From: an uncultured Spirochaetales bacterium
Lineage (GTDB): Bacteria > Spirochaetota > Spirochaetia > Sphaerochaetales > Sphaerochaetaceae
Length of the DNA stretch: 64,000 bases
Direction of reading: 5' to 3'
Assembly (NCBI GenBank): GCA_949285905.1
Contig: CASDZV010000048.1
Coordinates: 31,738 to 95,737, forward strand
Shown: positions 60,360 through 64,000 of the stretch, in pieces
Layout of the letters: the number at the start of each line of letters is the position of its first letter
Position numbering within the stretch: position 1 is the first letter of the stretch
Translations under genes and position numbers: made by a program
Notes under the pieces: generated by a model
What the model saw: the letters and a program-made list of their open reading frames with translations, nothing else
Told to the model about the DNA's origin: nothing
Databases searched by the model: none

Positions 60360-61427
60360 GTGAAGCTACTTGTCGGAATGTCTGGAGGAATTGATTCCTC
60401 TGTTGCTGCTTACCTTCTGAAAAATGAAGGATATGATGTAGAAGGAATTACGATGCTGATCTGGAAGAAGGATTCTCCATATCCGGCACCGATGTCTGCT
60501 AATAGCTGTTATAGCCCTGATAAATCAAAGGATCTCGAGAAAATCAGAGAAGTTTCGGATAAAATCGGTATCAGGCATCATGTCGTTGACTGCTCTGCTT
60601 TATTTGAAAGTACTGTGCTTGAGAATTTCAGAAGCGAGTACATGAATGGCAGAACCCCTAATCCATGTATCTGGTGCAATGAGAAAATCAAATTCGGCGC
60701 CATGCTCGAATATGCGGCTTCTATTCTCCCGTTCGATATGTTCGCAACGGGGCATTATGCCCGTGTCAGGCAGTTCGCAAATGGCCGTTTCGGACTTCTG
60801 AGAGCAAAGGATGAGAAAAAGGACCAGAGCTATTTTCTCTCCAGACTGTCACAGAGGCAGCTCTCCCGGGTGATGTTTCCTCTCGGAGATTATCTTAAAA
60901 CAGATGTGCGTAAGATTGATGAGGAATTAGGCTTCCATGAAGAGGGACAGTCAGAAAGCCAGGATTTCTATGGCGGTGATTATACAGATCTTCTTGCTGC
61001 GGAAGACATGCCTGGCGATATTATCCTCGAAAATGGAGAGGTTGTAGGGCAGCATAATGGTTTCTGGCACTATACAATCGGGCAGCGGAAGGGGCTTGGG
61101 GTCTCTTACTCTGAGCCGCTTTATGTCATCGCTCTGGATCCTGGGATGAACAAGGTCATAGTCGGTACTGAACCAAGTACACATTCCTCTGTAATCAAAG
61201 CGGAGAATGTCGTCTATGGCGCTACTGAGGATTTTGATGAGAACAGGATTTACGGCGTGAAGGTGAGAAGTATGTCTTCATTGCTGGATGCACATGTGCG
61301 GAGAACTGATGAAGGGATGGGCATTTCGTTCTTATCTTTTGCAAAAGGCGTGGCACCAGGACAGAGTGCTGTTGTGTATGATGGTGATGCCGTCGTGGCA
61401 TCCGGGATTATCACAAAGGAGGCTTGA
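60360..61427 (+). CDS. mnmA: tRNA 2-thiouridylase MnmA, variant cysteine pattern
   Basis: Installs the sulfur of 2-thiouridine at tRNA position 34. 355 residues; PP-loop 'GMSGGIDSSVAA' at the N-terminus, 'ATGHYARV', 'KDQSYFLSRL' and 'HYTIGQRKGLG' identify MnmA. The first catalytic cysteine region reads 'NPCIWCNEKIKFG' (Cys103, Cys106), a CxxC where E. coli has one Cys. The region of the second catalytic Cys (E. coli Cys199) reads 'SESQDFYGGDY' and has none; no Cys occurs after 106. Mechanism may differ from persulfide-relay MnmA. Start is GTG. Confidence 0.85.
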   Translation: MKLLVGMSGGIDSSVAAYLLKNEGYDVEGITMLIWKKDSPYPAPMSANSCYSPDKSKDLEKIREVSDKIGIRHHVVDCSALFESTVLENFRSEYMNGRTPNPCIWCNEKIKFGAMLEYAASILPFDMFATGHYARVRQFANGRFGLLRAKDEKKDQSYFLSRLSQRQLSRVMFPLGDYLKTDVRKIDEELGFHEEGQSESQDFYGGDYTDLLAAEDMPGDIILENGEVVGQHNGFWHYTIGQRKGLGVSYSEPLYVIALDPGMNKVIVGTEPSTHSSVIKAENVVYGATEDFDENRIYGVKVRSMSSLLDAHVRRTDEGMGISFLSFAKGVAPGQSAVVYDGDAVVASGIITKEA

Positions 61428-61901
61428 ATGTTCCGCGAAATGAGACGTATAAAGCAGAGGCTGTCTTCGGATGAGATAGAAACAATCCTGAAAGAGTCTT
61501 CATATGGTGTGCTTTCTCTTCTGGGAGATGATGGATACCCATATGCTGTTCCTCTGAACTATGTCTACTCTGATTCATCCATTATTTTCCATTCAGCTCT
61601 GACTGGTCATAAAATTGATGCAATCGACAAATATGATAAAGCTTCATTTTGTGTAGTTGCGGAGAATGATGTGATCCCTCTGGAATACACTACACATTAC
61701 CGCAGTGTAATTGTCTTTGGACGTATCAGCATTGTCGAGGATGAAAAGGAGAAGCGGAAATATATAGAAGAACTTGCAAAGCGTTATGCTCCTGATGATA
61801 TTCCCTCCAACAGAGATGAGGCTATTGATTCATATTGGCATTCATTTTCAATTCTGAGGCTGCGAATCGAGCATAGTTCAGGGAAAAAATCTATATTGTA
61901 G
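61428..61901 (+). CDS. Pyridoxamine 5'-phosphate oxidase-like flavoprotein (NimA type)
   Basis: 157-residue split-barrel FMN-binding protein. 'SYGVLSLLGDDGYPYAVPLNYVY' region near residues 25-47 and 'FHSALTGHKIDAI' match the NimA family, members of which reduce nitroimidazoles; native substrates are unknown. GGAGG lies inside the last codons of mnmA and the ATG follows its stop directly, so the two are co-transcribed. Confidence 0.85.
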   Translation: MFREMRRIKQRLSSDEIETILKESSYGVLSLLGDDGYPYAVPLNYVYSDSSIIFHSALTGHKIDAIDKYDKASFCVVAENDVIPLEYTTHYRSVIVFGRISIVEDEKEKRKYIEELAKRYAPDDIPSNRDEAIDSYWHSFSILRLRIEHSSGKKSIL

Positions 61902-61962
61902 TTTCTATATGATAGAATTTGCTATGAACAGTCTGTAATGGTATTCTGAAAAAGGAGGATTT

Positions 61963-62772
61963 ATGAGAGTTATTATCGAACCGGATTATGAGAAACTGTC
62001 GCAGTGGGCGGCACGTTATATTGCAATGCGTATGAAGGAGCATGAGAGAAAGGGGGAGTCGCGTCCTTTTGTCCTTGGACTTCCTACAGGCTCTTCACCG
62101 CTGGGAACATACAAGGAGCTGATCAAGCTCAATAAGTCTGGATATATTTCATTCAAGAACGTAGTTACTTTCAATATGGATGAGTATGTCGGTCTGCCAA
62201 GAGATCATGAGCAGAGCTATTACACTTTCATGCATACCAATTTCTTTGATCACATCGATATCAATCCTGAGAATACGAATATTCTCAATGGAAATGCCGA
62301 GGATCCGGAGGCTGAGTGCCAGCGCTATGAGGACAAGATTGCTTCATATGGCGGTATCGATCTTTTTATGGGCGGCATAGGAGCTGATGGGCATATCGCA
62401 TTCAATGAGCCGTTCAGCTCGCTTGCATCGCGCACCAGAGTGAAGACGCTCACTTATGACACAAAGGTCATGAACTCTCGCTTCTTCGGTGGGAATATCT
62501 CAAATGTGCCTTCAACAGCACTGACTGTCGGTGTTCAGACAGTCATGGATGCAAAGGAAGTCATCATACTCGTGAATGGCCACAATAAAGCCCGCGCTCT
62601 GAAGCATACAGTGGAAGATGGTGTTTCGCAGGCATGGACTTGCTCTGCACTCCAGATGCACCGGAGGGCAATTATCGTATGCGATGAGAGCGCATGCGAC
62701 GAGCTGAAAGTCTCCACGTATAGGTATTTTAAAGATATTGAACAGGCAAATCTGGATCCTGCAACACTTTAA
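61963..62772 (+). CDS. nagB: Glucosamine-6-phosphate deaminase
   Basis: Converts glucosamine 6-phosphate to fructose 6-phosphate and ammonia, feeding amino sugars into glycolysis. 269 residues. '[15 protein letters not shown]', '[10 protein letters not shown]' and '[14 protein letters not shown]' are the family signatures, complete here. AAAGGAGG precedes the ATG by 5 nt. No nagA or amino-sugar transporter is adjacent. Confidence 0.94.
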   Translation: MRVIIEPDYEKLSQWAARYIAMRMKEHERKGESRPFVLGLPTGSSPLGTYKELIKLNKSGYISFKNVVTFNMDEYVGLPRDHEQSYYTFMHTNFFDHIDINPENTNILNGNAEDPEAECQRYEDKIASYGGIDLFMGGIGADGHIAFNEPFSSLASRTRVKTLTYDTKVMNSRFFGGNISNVPSTALTVGVQTVMDAKEVIILVNGHNKARALKHTVEDGVSQAWTCSALQMHRRAIIVCDESACDELKVSTYRYFKDIEQANLDPATL

Positions 62773-62777
62773 TGATA

Positions 62778-62798
62778 AGAGCCCTCGTCGAGGGCTCT
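62778..62798. terminator. Bidirectional hairpin terminator
   Basis: AGAGCCCTC-GTC-GAGGGCTCT, a perfect 9-bp stem, 5 nt after nagB and 2 nt before the end of the opposing DUF362 gene. Confidence 0.75.
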
Positions 62799-62800
62799 GC

Positions 62801-63904
62801 TTATTTCACTTCAATCAGATTATATTCCCGGCTTCCAAGCCCAATTGACTCTGCATATTCAAGTCCTTGTTTCCAGTTTGTGTCCGGATGTACATCATCA
62901 AAGTGATCATGGTGTCCATGCTCTGCTTCTGAGAGCATTGTGTTCGGGTTCTCTGGCATCCTGTTCACAGCGTCAGCACATGCCTGATCCAGGGCAACAG
63001 GATCGAAAGAAGCGAAAATTCCGATATTAGGAACAATCGGGGCATCATTCTCTCCATGGCAGTCGCAGTTTGGAGAGATATCAATAGCGATGGAGATATG
63101 GAACGATGGCCTGTCCTGAAGGACTGCTTTTGCATATTCCATCATCCTGCAGTTCAGGATTTCATTGGAGTTGCTTGTTCCTTCTGCAATCGCATCTTTC
63201 GGGCAGATGCCGATGCATCGTCCGCAGCCTACGCATTTATCATGGTCGATGACGCATTTTCCTGTTGTGAATACAGGACCGCCATGTGCACAGATTTTCT
63301 CGCAGCGATGGCATGAGATGCACCTTTCAGCGATAACGACAGGTTTTCCTGCTGCATGCATCTCCATCTTGCCTCTTCTTGATCCGGAACCCATTCCTAT
63401 ATTTTTCAGGGCACCGCCGAAACCTGTGGCTTCATGTCCTTTGAAATGGGTGAGGGAGATGATGATGTCTGCATCCATGATGGCTCTTCCGATTTTAGCT
63501 TCATGGACATATTTCCCATCTACAGGCACTTCAACATCATCAGTGCCTTTAAGGCCATCTGCTATGATGATCTGGCAGCCTGTCGAAAGGGGAGAGAAGC
63601 CATTCTCCATTGCTGTATCCATATGATCGAGCGCATTCTTCCTGCCACCGACATAGAGAGTGTTGCAATCGGTGAGGAATGGTTTTCCGCCTTTTGCCTT
63701 CACTTCATCTGCAACAGTCTTTGCCCAGTTCGGTCTGAGAAATGCAAGGTTCCCAGGCTCTCCGAAATGAAGCTTGATAGCTGCGTAGTGATCCTCGAAA
63801 TCAATGCTGTCGAATGCTGCGGCTTTCATCACTCTTCTGAGTTTGTCCAGAAGGGAGTTGTTGAATCCTGTTCTCAAGTTTGTGAAATAGACATTGCTAG
63901 CCAT
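62801..63904 (-). CDS. DUF362 protein with two 4Fe-4S ferredoxin clusters
   Basis: 367 residues. N-terminal DUF362 region ('FTNLRTGFNNSLLDKLRRVM', 'AIKLHFGEPGN', 'SLTHFKGHEATGFGGALKN'), then two CxxCxxC...CP clusters: 'CISCHRCEKICAHG' near 192 and 'CVGCGRCIGICPKDA' near 220. Reaction unknown; presumably redox. It is 15 bp after the end of a glycerophosphodiesterase gene on the same strand. Confidence 0.85.
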   Translation of the reverse strand: MASNVYFTNLRTGFNNSLLDKLRRVMKAAAFDSIDFEDHYAAIKLHFGEPGNLAFLRPNWAKTVADEVKAKGGKPFLTDCNTLYVGGRKNALDHMDTAMENGFSPLSTGCQIIIADGLKGTDDVEVPVDGKYVHEAKIGRAIMDADIIISLTHFKGHEATGFGGALKNIGMGSGSRRGKMEMHAAGKPVVIAERCISCHRCEKICAHGGPVFTTGKCVIDHDKCVGCGRCIGICPKDAIAEGTSNSNEILNCRMMEYAKAVLQDRPSFHISIAIDISPNCDCHGENDAPIVPNIGIFASFDPVALDQACADAVNRMPENPNTMLSEAEHGHHDHFDDVHPDTNWKQGLEYAESIGLGSREYNLIEVK

Positions 63905-63919
63905 AAAGTCTTCCCCTGT

Positions 63920-64000
63920 TTATCTGATTCCGAGTTTCCTTGCTGTCTCGATAAGCAGCCTCGGGTTGTCAGTCATGATTGTATCCACACCCATCTTGTA
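63920..64000 (-). CDS. Glycerophosphodiester phosphodiesterase, C-terminal end (5' part beyond window)
   Basis: The last 26 codons read 'YKMGVDTIMTDNPRLLIETA' and 'RKLGIR'. 'GVDTIMTDNP' is the typical C-terminal strand and loop of the GDPD (UgpQ/GlpQ) TIM barrel. The gene runs off the right edge. Confidence 0.7.
   Translation of the reverse strand, partial: YKMGVDTIMTDNPRLLIETARKLGIR

Noticed and set aside
1..64000. CRISPR arrays, rRNA genes, known riboswitch classes
   Set aside because: No regularly spaced repeats, rRNA-like sequence or recognisable riboswitch cores were seen by eye; weak or divergent examples cannot be excluded.

Overview
The window looks like chromosome of a host-associated spirochaete, most likely of the Sphaerochaeta/Treponema type. 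This is inferred from gene content, not from a marker gene. Clues are a eukaryote-type hexokinase, an archaeal-type UMP kinase, a fused PyrB-PyrI, an extended PRPP synthetase, and sugar ABC transporters with no dedicated ATPase. Genes are densely packed, often with 1-11 nt stop/start overlaps, and GC content is moderate.

Layout. 1-8.6 kb: a truncated CDS, rpiB, a CBS/DRTGG family II pyrophosphatase, the convergent sbcB-prfA-prmC-rel operon, and a NifX-like protein with a His/Cys tail. 8.6-22.4 kb: housekeeping genes (UMF1 transporter; exported protein-hexokinase-pyridoxal kinase-nucleosidase; PflX-like radical SAM enzyme; UMP kinase; SSB; argH; PRPP synthetase; aminotransferase), a lipoprotein gene broken at a C9 tract, and a Gfo/Idh/MocA oxidoreductase. 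22.5-27.3 kb: a 992-aa acidic protein of unknown function, an inositol-phosphatase-family enzyme and a HAD-RidA fusion. 27.3-41.6 kb: a YheO/DauR-like regulator divergent from a 13-kb operon. That operon combines a sugar ABC importer, cytoplasmic GH2, GH9 and GH3 glycosidases, and an apparent D-amino-acid route (N-acyl-D-amino-acid deacylase, D-serine dehydratase/D-threonine aldolase-like PLP enzyme, RidA). 41.8-44.5 kb: fucO-like alcohol dehydrogenase and a double-DUF1232 membrane protein.

44.6-50.6 kb: a compact UMP biosynthesis operon, pyrBI-pyrE-pyrF-pyrDK-pyrC, with two gene fusions. It is preceded by an 18-codon leader ORF and an intrinsic terminator that sits just before pyrBI, an arrangement expected of a transcription attenuator. 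51.1-57.8 kb: an AT-richer accessory region next to the 3' end of tRNA-Asp. It holds an IS30 transposase scrap, a DUF3800 gene and an Abi_2 gene each interrupted by a nonsense codon, an intact AlbA_2 ATPase-like gene, an M48 membrane protease and an AAA/PD-(D/E)XK protein. 58.3-64 kb: a two-component system, an mnmA variant, a NimA-like flavoprotein, nagB, a DUF362 ferredoxin protein and the tail of a glycerophosphodiesterase gene.

Across the window at least nine genes that lack a Shine-Dalgarno sequence carry a -10-like hexamer exactly 6 or 7 nt before the start codon, suggesting widespread leaderless transcription. Genes inside operons, and several operon-first genes, instead have clear GGAGG-type sites.
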